Positions 43,931 to 52,553 are shown, numbered from the stretch's first letter. The stretch is DNA of 64,000 nucleotides from Sphaerothrix gracilis (GCF_030405905.1 NZ_JASATW010000004.1:1-64000), one strand, 5' to 3'. Translations and numbers: made by a program. The notes: a model not told the origin generated them from the sequence alone.

Positions 43931-44625
43931 GTCCTGGTTCGCACCAAAAGTGATCGCGCCGATGCGAAGTTGATTGCTCAATTTTGCCGAGACCTCAAGC
44001 CTACGCTGTGGCAACCGTCAGAGGCTGAAGTTGTCACTTTACAAGCCTATACCCGTCGGCTCGATGCGCTGGAGCAAATGCTCACGCAAGAGAAAAACCG
44101 ACTCAAGATTACTCCGGTGGAATTGAAGGCCGATATCGACGAGCACATTGCCTTTCTTAAGGAGCAAGTGACATCGGTAAAAAAGCGATGCTCGAACATA
44201 TTGAGACCCATGACAGCTTGCAACATCAGCATCAGTTGCTCACCTCGATTGTGGGCATTGGCGATAGCAGTGCTGCTCGTGTCTTGGCTGAAATTGGTGC
44301 CATCCAACACTTCAGTTCGGCTCGGCAGTTGGCAGCCTTTGCCGGGTTGACTCCGCAAGAGCATGAATCGGGCACTTCTGTTCGAGGCAAAACTCGCTTG
44401 TGCAAGATTGGTAATCGACGCTTGCGTAAAACGCTCTACTTCCCGGCGTTGCATCTCATGCGACGTTGCCCACAGATGCAGCCGTTTTGTCAGCGCTTGC
44501 TGGCGGCAGGTAAGCCGAAGATGCAGGTCGTTGGCGCAGTCATGCATAAGCTGATTCGCATTATTTACGGCATTCTCAAATCGGGTCAGCCCTTTGACCC
44601 TGACAAATTACTTCCCTCTGCTTGA
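43931..44625 (+). pseudogene. IS110-family transposase, 5'-truncated with a frameshift
   Basis: The first part reads VLVRTKSDRADAKLIAQFCRD, the end of the DEDD catalytic domain, followed by the coiled linker (LDALEQMLTQEKNRL). At 44179-44185 the frame changes by -1 at A_AAA_AAG. After it comes the Transposase_20 domain (LLTSIVGIGDSSAARVLAEIG, QLAAFAGLTPQEHESGTSV, LRKTLYFPALHLMRR) to the stop at 44625. The 5' half of the DEDD domain is gone and a REP repeat abuts the break, so the element is inactive. The slippery heptamer is in correct phase for -1 frameshifting, but a simple base loss is equally possible. Confidence 0.75.
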
Positions 44626-44630
44626 CATGA

Positions 44631-44704
44631 CTGTCTCAAAACAGTATCTACAAGATCCGCGATCGCACTGTCTCAAAACAGTATCTACAAAATCCGTGAT
44701 CGCA
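44631..44704 (+). repeat. 37-bp tandem repeat, two copies
   Basis: The unit starts ACTGTCTCAAAACAGT, which contains an inverted repeat ACTGT/ACAGT, then TATCTACAA-ATCCG-GATCGC. Two copies stand head to tail with two or three differences. The second half of the unit matches the tail of the REP-like repeats. Confidence 0.7.
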
Positions 44705-44764
44705 CTTACCTTTTCTCTTACCATTCTTACGGATGTGAGTGGCTCCACACTCTGGACATTGCAT
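44705..44764 (-). pseudogene. IS1-family InsA-like fragment
   Basis: The minus strand starts ATG at 44764 and reads MQCPECGATHIRKNGKRKGK, the zinc-ribbon start of IS1-type InsA. It ends after about 20 codons where the tandem/REP repeat begins. Only this fragment remains. Confidence 0.6.
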
Positions 44765-44781
44765 TGCAGATTACCTCTAAT

Positions 44782-46650
44782 TCATCTTTTAATCATGCAA
44801 CGCCAAAGAATCAATAAGTACTTATCTATTTTCACATCATTAATAAATGAATTCTCTAGAAAAGCTGATAGATCTTCTTCCGAACTGAACAAGGTTCCTA
44901 GAGTTGATACAGTACTCAAAAGTGCAAGTAGAATAGAAGCCTTCGCTCTTAGCACTGACAGTCCGCTTAAGTAAATGTTAAGGGGGGCAGAAATCTGAAG
45001 AGGATTCGGCATTGAAAAGCCCTTAAGCCACTCTATCAAGACTGATTCACTAAGCATAAACTGAAAAATTATCAGAGAAAACAGAAATACCAAAATAGGC
45101 AAAATAAAAATAAATAAAATTGATGAGAAAATAATCTTTCTGGAAATAACTTCAATATCGTTCTTCGTCAGTTTTTGTGAATTTAAATAAGTTAGATCTA
45201 GGTACTGATTAGTTGAGTCAGATATAACTAAAGGCTTCCAAAAGCTTGACTTTAGTGTTCTCATTTGAGATAAAAGCTCTTCCTTATTTACTTCAGTATC
45301 TAAATTCATCTCTGTTCGAAATCTTTCAAGTATTAGATTTTTACGAGAAAAAATGAACAGGAAAATTGGAAAGAAATAAATTATAAAAGCAACAAGAAGC
45401 ATGTTTACAGGTCTTATCCCATTGACCATTTGCCAGCTATCAGAATTTAGAAAGGGTATTATGGCTGCCAAAAAAGTTAGCCCAAGAACATTAGATCTAA
45501 TTTTGATGAAATTAGATCCCAGTATAGTTATACTAAGCATGCTTGAAAGAAAGAAGACACAAATTCTTTTTATTGGTCTGTTCAGCAACGCAACAACAAA
45601 AGCATAGTATATTCCTATCAAAATTAATAAAAGTCCTATCAAAGGATAGAACCTACAAATAATTATTCCTAGTGTCGTTAAAACGTATCCACGAATAGAC
45701 CATATTAAAACCAAGTGAAAGTAGAAGACGATCCCCTTTAAAAAATCTTTTTTAAAGAAGAATATCTTTTCTGATTCTGTCTCAAAATCGTTTAACGAGT
45801 CGTCCCCTGTTTTCGTATAATCGATTAATAATATAGGTGTATAAGTCAAGATATAAGCCAAAAATATTATAGGTAAATATCTGCTGAATATTTCATGAAA
45901 ATTTATTTCTACTAGCGAAGAGTTAAGTATGTCGCTCAGGCGACTTATATCGTATGTAAAGACTGTTTCGTCTAGTATATGTGTGTTTAGCCTAATCCAG
46001 CCCCACAAAAATGCTAGATCTAAAGAACTCCAAAAAAGTGATGGGATACTAAAAATACTCTTAGAGAATTCAAAAATTCTAAGAAGTTTAAAAGAAAGTA
46101 TTTTTCTAAATATAGCAGATAAGTATCTGCTTGCTCTCTGTATAATTTTCCATACTTCGTTGATATATGAAGAGGCGAGGATATTTCTTGAAAAATTGCA
46201 AGAAATACGTTCAAGCAAGAAGTAGATAGCCGTATAGATTACCTTGCACGAATTTTGAAATAGTTGGACAACTATAATTTGAATTTTCTCATCTGCTAAT
46301 CTCATTTTATCCTTAAACGAATCCATTGGATTCCTAAAATATCTCCGAACTATCTCGTCCATGAATATATCTTGAATGAACAGAGAAATTATAAGAGTAA
46401 AAGATAGAATTATAGAGGTGTCTAAATCTAATCTAATTAGCAAGTACAATATTGCTGCTATTAAACAAAAGTCAATTATGTATGAAAGCCATGTACTTCT
46501 GACTTTATCTTGATTAGCACTGACTAGAGTATTAAAGTTTCGCCAGTCCGGAAGCTTCAATGCCCTAACAGACATTAAATAATCAAGTTTCTCTCTAATT
46601 TCATCTTTTTTGGCTCTGTTCTTGTTCTCTGCTGAGTGAAGCTTATTCAT
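44782..46650 (-). CDS. Unknown large integral membrane protein
   Basis: 622 residues, A/T-rich and very different in codon use from the core genes. There are about 10-12 hydrophobic segments (from about 55-95, 215-235, 260-280, 310-370, 385-440 and 500-545), separated by charged helical loops. The N-terminal 40 residues are a charged coiled-coil-like part (KNRAKKDEIREKLDYL). I recognise no family. Composition and setting between IS remnants suggest recent transfer. It could be a stand-alone effector or a surface or transport protein; nothing in the sequence decides. Confidence 0.7.
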   Translation of the reverse strand: MNKLHSAENKNRAKKDEIREKLDYLMSVRALKLPDWRNFNTLVSANQDKVRSTWLSYIIDFCLIAAILYLLIRLDLDTSIILSFTLIISLFIQDIFMDEIVRRYFRNPMDSFKDKMRLADEKIQIIVVQLFQNSCKVIYTAIYFLLERISCNFSRNILASSYINEVWKIIQRASRYLSAIFRKILSFKLLRIFEFSKSIFSIPSLFWSSLDLAFLWGWIRLNTHILDETVFTYDISRLSDILNSSLVEINFHEIFSRYLPIIFLAYILTYTPILLIDYTKTGDDSLNDFETESEKIFFFKKDFLKGIVFYFHLVLIWSIRGYVLTTLGIIICRFYPLIGLLLILIGIYYAFVVALLNRPIKRICVFFLSSMLSITILGSNFIKIRSNVLGLTFLAAIIPFLNSDSWQMVNGIRPVNMLLVAFIIYFFPIFLFIFSRKNLILERFRTEMNLDTEVNKEELLSQMRTLKSSFWKPLVISDSTNQYLDLTYLNSQKLTKNDIEVISRKIIFSSILFIFILPILVFLFSLIIFQFMLSESVLIEWLKGFSMPNPLQISAPLNIYLSGLSVLRAKASILLALLSTVSTLGTLFSSEEDLSAFLENSFINDVKIDKYLLILWRCMIKR

Positions 46651-47072
46651 TAATGATAAACCTGTATATATTTTCCATGCTTCTGCTGAATGGCAATCTG
46701 TGCTAATTGAGTTTTAAAGTTGTCAAAAATTCTTCAAGAAATTACTGACAACTGACAGATGATTCTCTTACGTCAGATACACTCAAGGCGCTGGTGCTAA
46801 GAACGGTAACAAGCATGAGAAACCATTAATAAAGACTTTTGAGTCAAACAAGCTATACGATGAAGGACGATCGCGCTACTGCAATGCTCTCTAACTATTA
46901 TTAGAGGGAAAGTTTCCACCTAAGATCCCCATACGGGTAAATAGGTGGAATTATGTCTACCTAAAATTCCCATACGGGTAGATAGGTGGAATGATTCAGT
47001 ATAATCATTCCTTTAGTTTCAGGTTAAATTTGCTTAGAGTTTATTCATCAGCTCTTTTCAGGCAGTCTACTC
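46651..47072. other. Gene-free A/T-rich stretch
   Basis: Upstream region of the minus-strand membrane protein gene. No coding sequence was seen. It holds the paired repeat at 46914-46991. Confidence 0.4.
46914..46991. repeat. Tandem pair of palindromic repeats, 41-bp period
   Basis: Copy 1 (46914-46950) has a perfect 9-bp inverted repeat TTCCACCTA / TAGGTGGAA. Copy 2 (46958-46991) has ACCTA / TAGGT. Both centre on CCCATACGGG, itself a CCC/GGG inverted repeat. The period is 41 bp. This could be an operator pair, a recombinase site or RNA hairpins; I do not know a matching element. Confidence 0.6.
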
Positions 47073-47354
47073 ATGCAAGGAGAACCTCGTCCTAAGAAGC
47101 TACTCGACTAGGTTAAAAAGGCTATTCGTTTGAAGCATTATTCCTACCGCACGGAACAAACCTATGTGCAATAGATTCGCTGCTACATCTTGTTTCATGA
47201 CAAGCGTCATCCCCAAGAGATGGATGTTCCTGTAAATAGAAGCCTTTCTCACCCATCTAGCGGTGCAAGAGCAGGTTGCAGCCTCTACTCAAAACCAGGC
47301 TTTTATACTCGCGTACTCAACCGAGGGGGACGCGGTCGAGAAGTCCTTTAGATG
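47073..47354 (+). pseudogene. Integron-type tyrosine recombinase (IntI-like) remnant
   Basis: From ATG 47073 the frame reads MQGEPRPKKLLD-stop-VKKAIRLKHYSYRTEQ, then TYVQ-stop-IRCYILFHDKRHP, the N-terminal SAM-like domain of integron integrases. After a frameshift, AFLTHLAVQEQVAASTQNQ follows. The next residues jump to FYTRVLNRGGRG, which is the C-terminal end of IntI proteins, so the catalytic domain is deleted. At least two stops, two frameshifts and one large deletion make it non-functional. Confidence 0.75.
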
Positions 47355-47408
47355 CATAGCTTCATGCCACTGTTGACGCCGATCGCCCAATGTCGTACAC
47401 TCACCCAT

Positions 47409-47555
47409 TAAGCTGTGGCAGTCCAAACGTTACAGCTTATTCACACAGACTCAAAAACTTAGCGCTCCCTAGAGGTGCTGGAAACACCGTCTAGAGAGCT
47501 AACCCCCAAACTGAAGGAGCAGTCTGGCGGCTAGTGGTGCAGTGTACCACCAGCC
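47409..47555. other. Three consecutive hairpins in non-coding DNA
   Basis: Stem 1: TAAGCTGT (47409-47416) with ACAGCTTA (47432-47439). Stem 2: TTAGC plus CTAGA-GGTG (47459-47477) with CACC-G-TCTAG and GCTAA (47485-47502), with an internal loop. Stem 3: GGCT-A-GTGGT (47529-47538) with ACCAC-C-AGCC (47546-47555). No reading frame covers them. A structured RNA or remnants of transposon ends are possible. Confidence 0.5.
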
Positions 47556-47611
47556 ACCTCGATTTGCGTTGCAAGTTGTCGGGGTGGCTATGTTTTTGGT
47601 TCTGGGGATTA

Positions 47612-47755
47612 GGGAAAGGCAGAAGGAAAAAGGTAGAGGGCAGAAGGAAAAAGGCAGAAATTACAGAGTGAGGTGATAGAAGTTAAAAGCCTTTCACTTC
47701 ATCGTTCTGCCTTCATCCTTCACCCTTTACTTCCGCCTTCCCCTCCCAGGCTCAA
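47612..47755. repeat. Purine-rich GGCAGAAGGAAAAAG repeats with inverted pyrimidine counterpart
   Basis: Around 47612-47660 the unit GGCAGAAGGAAAAAGG is repeated three times. Around 47700-47755 the complementary type (TTCTGCCTTCATCCTTC, CCGCCTTCCCCTCC) follows, so the transcript could fold back on itself. Similar purine/pyrimidine tracts are known between cyanobacterial genes. Confidence 0.5.
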
Positions 47756-47776
47756 ATTCACTCAAGGAGTACACTC

Positions 47777-48022
47777 ATGTTTCAAGAAAATCATGGCAGC
47801 GATCGCCCTTCCCCCGCGATCGCCGTTCCCACCCGCGACCAAGCCAGCAGCGGCGATCACGTACGGCTGATGATGTTTGGCTCCCTGCCCTGCGTACGGC
47901 TAGAAATCCACCGGCTGCACGTACTGGGCTACGCCGAAGCCACGGCCTGGAGCCAGCCCATGCCCACCGATCGGCCTAACGAAGTGATGGTAATTCTGAC
48001 CAAGCGCTGCTCCCTCTGCTAA
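47777..48022 (+). CDS. Hypothetical protein
   Basis: 81 residues. The N-terminal 20 residues look unstructured (FQENHGSDRPSPAIAVPT); the rest (LMMFGSLPCVRLEIHRLHVLGYAEATAWSQPM) is more ordered and ends in a cysteine pair (RCSLC). HIP1 octamers and GC content match core genes, so it is probably resident rather than acquired. No family is recognised. ATG 47777 follows AAGGAG at about ten bases, a good Shine-Dalgarno sequence. Confidence 0.6.
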   Translation: MFQENHGSDRPSPAIAVPTRDQASSGDHVRLMMFGSLPCVRLEIHRLHVLGYAEATAWSQPMPTDRPNEVMVILTKRCSLC

Positions 48023-48494
48023 GCCCGCCGTGGCTTGAAGCAGGCCGCCCAAGAATTCTCGCTCTTTCACTCGACCAGGGAGCGAGAAATAAGTAGGAGG
48101 ATCAAATCAGGTCCAATTTGGTTTGCTGGGTCTTGACTTCGCTCAACCCTCTGCCTAATAACGGATCGAGCATTGAGCGGAATCGAAATGCGTCTAAACA
48201 ATTAGACTGATTGACTTAACACCTCACTGCTGCCTGGGTTTAGCTGCGCCGTGGCTCGTTTTTTCTAAAACATAAAGCCTCAGTCGCCAAGCTGCGAGGA
48301 TGCGTCATGATGAAACAATATAGCGATCGCCCTCTTTGTCAGGACACAGGTGGGTATTGCTAAACCGCTGAGGTTGCTGGGTTTTCTCCCTTCGGGAGAC
48401 ACTTCGTGAACGACTTCGCTCAACCCTCTGCCTAATAACGGATCGAGCATTGAGCGGAGTCGAAATGCGTCTCATAGATAATCAGACTTAACTT
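48023..48494. other. Intergenic region with a 61-bp direct repeat
   Basis: Two 61-bp copies (48135-48195 and 48412-48472) differ by one base. Each has near-inverted ends GACTTCGCTCAA and TTGAGCGGAGTCGA, so each can form a hairpin. A CTCCC-TTCG-GGGAG-like small stem lies at about 48387-48399. No gene was seen. Confidence 0.6.
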
Positions 48495-49880
48495 ATGTCC
48501 CCTCGCCTGATCATTATTGGCCTCGACTGCATGGAACCGTCCCTGGTGTTTGACCGCTGGCGGTCAGACCTGCCCAACCTGTCGCGGCTGATGGCCCAGG
48601 GCAGCTACGGGCAGTTAGAGAGCAGCATTCCCGCCATTACCGTACCCGCTTGGAGCTGCATGACCGGCGGCCGAGATCCGGGTGAGCTGGGAATTTACGG
48701 CTTTCGCAACCGTCAGAACCGGGGCTATGACTCAATGGCAATCTCGGATGGTCGGGCAGTGCGGGTGCCGCGCCTGTGGGACATTTTGGGCGAAGCGGGT
48801 TGGAAGGTGGCGGTGCTGGGGGTTCCGGGGACCTCTCCCCCCTATCCGGTCAACGGTTCACTGGTGTCGTGCTTTTTGACTCCCAACACCGAAGCCACTT
48901 TTACCCATCCGCCGGAGCTAGCCGGACAAATCCTCGACTGGATGCCCGACTTTCTGCTAGATGTACCCCACTTCCGCTCCGAAGACAAACAGCGCATTCT
49001 CGACAATATCTACACCCTCTGCGACCAGCGATTTCTGTTAGCCCAAAAGCTGATTGCCCAAGACAACCCCGACTTTTTGATGCTGGTAGACATGGGCGTC
49101 GATCGCATTCATCACTCTTTCTGGAAGCCGATGGACGCCAACCATCCCCAGCACGAGCCAGGTTCCCCCTTTGCCAACGCCATTCACGACTACTACTGCC
49201 ATGTGGATCAGCAGGTGGGGCAGCTTTTGGCCCAGTGCGGCCCAGAGACGGCTGTTCTGGTCGTCTCTGACCACGGAGCCCAGCCGCTGATGGGAGGAAT
49301 TTGCCTGAATGAGTGGCTGATTGCCGAGGGCTATCTAGTGCTAAAAGAAACGCCAACAGCGCTTCAGCCCTTAGATCAAGTTGAAGTGGACTGGAGCCAG
49401 ACGAAGGCTTGGGGCGCAGGTGGCTATTACGGACGGATTTTTCTCAACGTCAAGGGGCGGGAGCCGCAGGGCACCGTGCCGATGGCCGAGTATGAAAGCA
49501 CCCGCCATGAAATTATCGAAAAGCTCTCTGTCCTGCCTGGCCCGGCAGGAGAATCTTTGAACATTGAGATCTTTCGACCGCAGCAGATTTATCAAAAAGT
49601 GCGCGGCCTGGCCCCGGATCTAATTGCCTACTTTGACAGGCTGGCTTGGCGCTCAGTGGGCAGCGTGGGCAGCGGCGCTTTCTACACCACTGACAACGAC
49701 ACTGGCCCGGACGATGCCAATCACGCCCAGTACGGCCTGATGATTTTCCACGATCCGCAGCAGCCCCAGGACGGTCAGGTACTCTCAGAGGCGCAGATTT
49801 ATGACATTTTGCCGACGCTGCTGGGCCGCTATCACCTCGCAGCCCCGGCAGGACTGCGGGGGAAAGTCCTGCCAGTATAG
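48495..49880 (+). CDS. Alkaline-phosphatase-superfamily hydrolase (type I phosphodiesterase/nucleotide pyrophosphatase-like)
   Basis: 461 residues. The start LIIIGLDCMEPSLVFDRW supplies a metal-binding Asp. PAWSCMTGGRDPGELGIYGFRNR places the nucleophile region around residues 55-75. VSDHGAQPL near residue 258 holds the Asp-His metal ligands, and DVGVDRIHHSF-like MGVDRIHHSFW near residue 200 supplies another pair. This is the pattern of COG3379-type enzymes that hydrolyse phosphodiesters or nucleotides. No signal peptide, so cytoplasmic. The neighbours give no functional hint. Confidence 0.88.
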   Translation: MSPRLIIIGLDCMEPSLVFDRWRSDLPNLSRLMAQGSYGQLESSIPAITVPAWSCMTGGRDPGELGIYGFRNRQNRGYDSMAISDGRAVRVPRLWDILGEAGWKVAVLGVPGTSPPYPVNGSLVSCFLTPNTEATFTHPPELAGQILDWMPDFLLDVPHFRSEDKQRILDNIYTLCDQRFLLAQKLIAQDNPDFLMLVDMGVDRIHHSFWKPMDANHPQHEPGSPFANAIHDYYCHVDQQVGQLLAQCGPETAVLVVSDHGAQPLMGGICLNEWLIAEGYLVLKETPTALQPLDQVEVDWSQTKAWGAGGYYGRIFLNVKGREPQGTVPMAEYESTRHEIIEKLSVLPGPAGESLNIEIFRPQQIYQKVRGLAPDLIAYFDRLAWRSVGSVGSGAFYTTDNDTGPDDANHAQYGLMIFHDPQQPQDGQVLSEAQIYDILPTLLGRYHLAAPAGLRGKVLPV

Positions 49881-49914
49881 TTGGCGCCGCGCAGAGCGGC
49901 TCAGCCCACCACGT

Positions 49915-51834
49915 CTAAAGCTGCTCAGGCTGCCAGATCCGCAGCGTTGGCCCGTAGGTCACCAGAAACTGGTTGTCGGGCGTGAAGCTGAAGCTAGATA
50001 CGCCTGGAACAGCCGTCACCACTTCACCGCTGGAGATATCCCACAGCTTCAGCCCTGCGGTGGGAGCCTCCTGCCCGGTCGGGGGCAGAATGGCGCTGGT
50101 TGCCAGCGATCGCCCGTCTGGACTCACCGCCAGCTCTCCTAGGCTGAGCGAACTGGCTTGGGGCTGAGCCACAAAGTTGACCGTCTCAAAAACGCGGGTG
50201 AGCTGAGGCGACTGCAGATTCCACAGGCGTACCGTATTGTCTGCGCTATTGCTAGCCAGCGTCTGCCCGTCCGGCAAAAACGCCAGCGATCGCACGGGGG
50301 CCTGATGGCCCCGCAGGGTCAGCATTCGTGCCCCGTTGACCGCATTCCAGAGCTTGACGCTGTTATCGGCATCGCTAGTGGCTAGAATCAGGCCGTTGGG
50401 GCTAAACGCTACCGGCATGGGCTGAGCGACCGGGCTGCCAGCGTCCATGAATGTGCGAATAAGCTGCCCGGTGGCCGGACTCCAGAGCTGCACTTTGTTG
50501 GCCCAGGTGACGCTGACTAAACGGCGGCTATCGGGGCTAAACTGCAGCCTTTGGGGAATGGCCTGAGACGGCTCTAGGCTGAGGCTGTGCAAGAGCTGGC
50601 CGGTCTGCAGGTTCCACAGCCGGATGGTTTGGTCGGAGCTGGCGCTGGCCAGGGTGCGACCGTCTGGGCTGATAGCGATCGCGTGCACCGCGTACTGATG
50701 ACCCGATAAGGTGCGCAGCGCAGCGCCCGTTTGGGCATTCCACAGCTTCACCGTCCCGTCAGACAGGCCCGCTGCCACCAGCCGGGCATCGGGCGTGAAG
50801 GCGATCGCGTTAGCCACGTCTCCCACCATATTGACTGGCTCAGTCGATGGCTCCTGGGGCGTTCCCGTGTAGGAAAAAGCTTCAGTTGCCTGACCTGCTA
50901 CCAGGCGAGCAATCATCTCACCCGTAGCCAGGTTCCACAGCGTCAGCGTACTGTTGTTTTCCAAGCTGCAGGAGCGCTCATAGCTGTAGCTGCTAATGGC
51001 TAGGAGCTGGCTGTCAGGGCTGACGGCCTGCGCCTGGGTATGGACCGGGCAGACGGTGCCGGGATATAGGGTGGTGAGATCAATTTCCTGGTGGAGCTGG
51101 GGCGTTTGCCAGTCGCTGTAGCTGATGGGTGCTGCCACGGTCAGGGCCAGCTTAACCTGATGGTACAGGCCGGGCAGGTAGCGGTTGAAGCGCTCCCCCT
51201 GCAGGTACATGGCATCAATGGTGCAGCTGCCGCAGCCCGAACCGTGACCGCTGGCAATATCAGATACCGTTTGCCAGTCGATGCCTGTCCAGGGTAGGTG
51301 GCCGACTGGGGCCTGTAGGCTAAAGGTCAGCTCTGGCTCGACTAACCAGTCCGGGGCAATAAAGCCATAGTCGCTGCCTGTAGTGCGGGTCCAGCCGACG
51401 CGATCGCCAAAGGTTTTGACCGCCCCATTTGGGTTGCCCATCTGCTGCGCGGCAATCTCCTGCCAAAGGCGCTGCTGCGCGCTGAAGCCAAAGCGACCGC
51501 CGCTGGCCTCTGACCAGAGCTGATCTAGCTGGCGAATCACCTCAGCGGGAATGGCGCTGGACTGGGGCGCGCCGTATAAGTCGCCGTCGGCGTGAACCCA
51601 CTGCTGCAGAATTCGGCGGGTTTCAGCGTCCGCGCCCTGCCAATCTTGAATCGTCAGGTAGCTCTGAAGCTGGTCGTAGCTGCCGCCAAACTCGCCAATC
51701 GGTTCTAGCCTAGCGGGTACAGACGGACTTTGCTCGGTGTGAGGGGATGTTTGGGCGATCGCCGCAGGCGAGAGGGCAGCGACGGACAGACCCAAACCAA
51801 TCAAGCCAAGCCAAGAAATTTGATTGATACGCAT
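49915..51834 (-). CDS. Secreted WD40-repeat protein
   Basis: 639 residues from ATG 51834, which begins a clean signal peptide (MRINQISWLGLIGLGLSVAA, cut after AIAQ). The frame is open up to 52026, but the extra 64 residues read as non-coding. Residues about 30-270 form an N-terminal domain without a known match, including a GSGCGSC motif. From about 270 onward there are roughly seven WD40 blades (LLAISSYSYERS, LWNLATGEM, SASSDQTIRLWNLQTGQ, SNSADNTVRLWNLQS). WD40 propellers are protein-binding platforms; the partner is unknown. Confidence 0.88.
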   Translation of the reverse strand: MRINQISWLGLIGLGLSVAALSPAAIAQTSPHTEQSPSVPARLEPIGEFGGSYDQLQSYLTIQDWQGADAETRRILQQWVHADGDLYGAPQSSAIPAEVIRQLDQLWSEASGGRFGFSAQQRLWQEIAAQQMGNPNGAVKTFGDRVGWTRTTGSDYGFIAPDWLVEPELTFSLQAPVGHLPWTGIDWQTVSDIASGHGSGCGSCTIDAMYLQGERFNRYLPGLYHQVKLALTVAAPISYSDWQTPQLHQEIDLTTLYPGTVCPVHTQAQAVSPDSQLLAISSYSYERSCSLENNSTLTLWNLATGEMIARLVAGQATEAFSYTGTPQEPSTEPVNMVGDVANAIAFTPDARLVAAGLSDGTVKLWNAQTGAALRTLSGHQYAVHAIAISPDGRTLASASSDQTIRLWNLQTGQLLHSLSLEPSQAIPQRLQFSPDSRRLVSVTWANKVQLWSPATGQLIRTFMDAGSPVAQPMPVAFSPNGLILATSDADNSVKLWNAVNGARMLTLRGHQAPVRSLAFLPDGQTLASNSADNTVRLWNLQSPQLTRVFETVNFVAQPQASSLSLGELAVSPDGRSLATSAILPPTGQEAPTAGLKLWDISSGEVVTAVPGVSSFSFTPDNQFLVTYGPTLRIWQPEQL

Positions 51835-52085
51835 AGTGACTCCGAGGCAGAGCCTCACAAAAAGAGACCAGTGCTGAGCACTGGTGCGGGGGGATGAGAG
51901 CGAATAGTTTAATTTTGCGGGCAGCTCAGACAGCAAAAGTTTGGGTTGCGAAAACGGATACGTTTGCTGCTGGGGGCCTCTCCTCTGGGGCGAATAAACC
52001 TGAGACGATTGGCGATCGCGCCGCATAATTACCCACCTAGCTACACTGGCCTTGTTGGCAATTCCGGCAGCTTTGGCATCAATTT

Positions 52086-52553
52086 CTAGCCGCCCGGTTC
52101 GGAAGTGGGTCGGTGTTTGACCAAAAAGCGATCGAGCTGGTTGGCAAAGGCTTCGCGATCGCGCTGGCTGAAGGCTGGCGGCCCGCCCGTTTCCACGCCG
52201 CTGCTGCGCAGATCCTCCATGAAGTTGCGCAGCGACAGCCGCTCGCGGATATTTCCCTGATCGAAGAGGACGCCGCGTGGACTGAGGGCATAGGCTCCCT
52301 GAGCGATCGCCTCTGCCGCCAGCGGAATATCAGCCGTAATCACCAAGTCTCCCGGCTCAAGCTGGGCCACAATGTAGCTATCGGCCCGGTTAAAGCCAGC
52401 ACGAACCAGCACCGTCTCGATATAGGCCGAAGCGGGCACCTGTAGGGGCTGATTGGCCACCAGCGTTGTCAACACCTGTACCCGCTTAGCCGCCCGAAAC
52501 AGAATCTCCTTAATCACATTGGGGCAGGCATCGGCATCAACCCAAATTTGCAT
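52086..52553 (-). CDS. YaiI/YqxD family (DUF188) protein
   Basis: 155 residues. The start MQIWVDADACPNVIKEIL and the later DLVITADIPLAAEAI and ALSPRGVLFDQGNI blocks are the signature of this widely conserved family. The fold resembles a PIN-type nuclease, but its role is not established. It is 17 bp from the stop side of the phosphomannomutase gene on the same strand, so the two may be co-transcribed. Confidence 0.9.
   Translation of the reverse strand: MQIWVDADACPNVIKEILFRAAKRVQVLTTLVANQPLQVPASAYIETVLVRAGFNRADSYIVAQLEPGDLVITADIPLAAEAIAQGAYALSPRGVLFDQGNIRERLSLRNFMEDLRSSGVETGGPPAFSQRDREAFANQLDRFLVKHRPTSEPGG

Noticed and set aside
46914..46991. The two spaced palindromes as a CRISPR array or attC pair
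   Set aside because: Only two copies, no spacer-sized unique segments, and no RYYYAAC/GTTRRRY boxes.
48776..49356. Long frames on both strands inside the phosphodiesterase-like gene
   Set aside because: They overlap a well-supported gene and have arginine/serine-rich translations without motifs.
49915..51834. Periodic sequence as a DNA repeat region
   Set aside because: The periodicity is explained by WD40 blades at the protein level.
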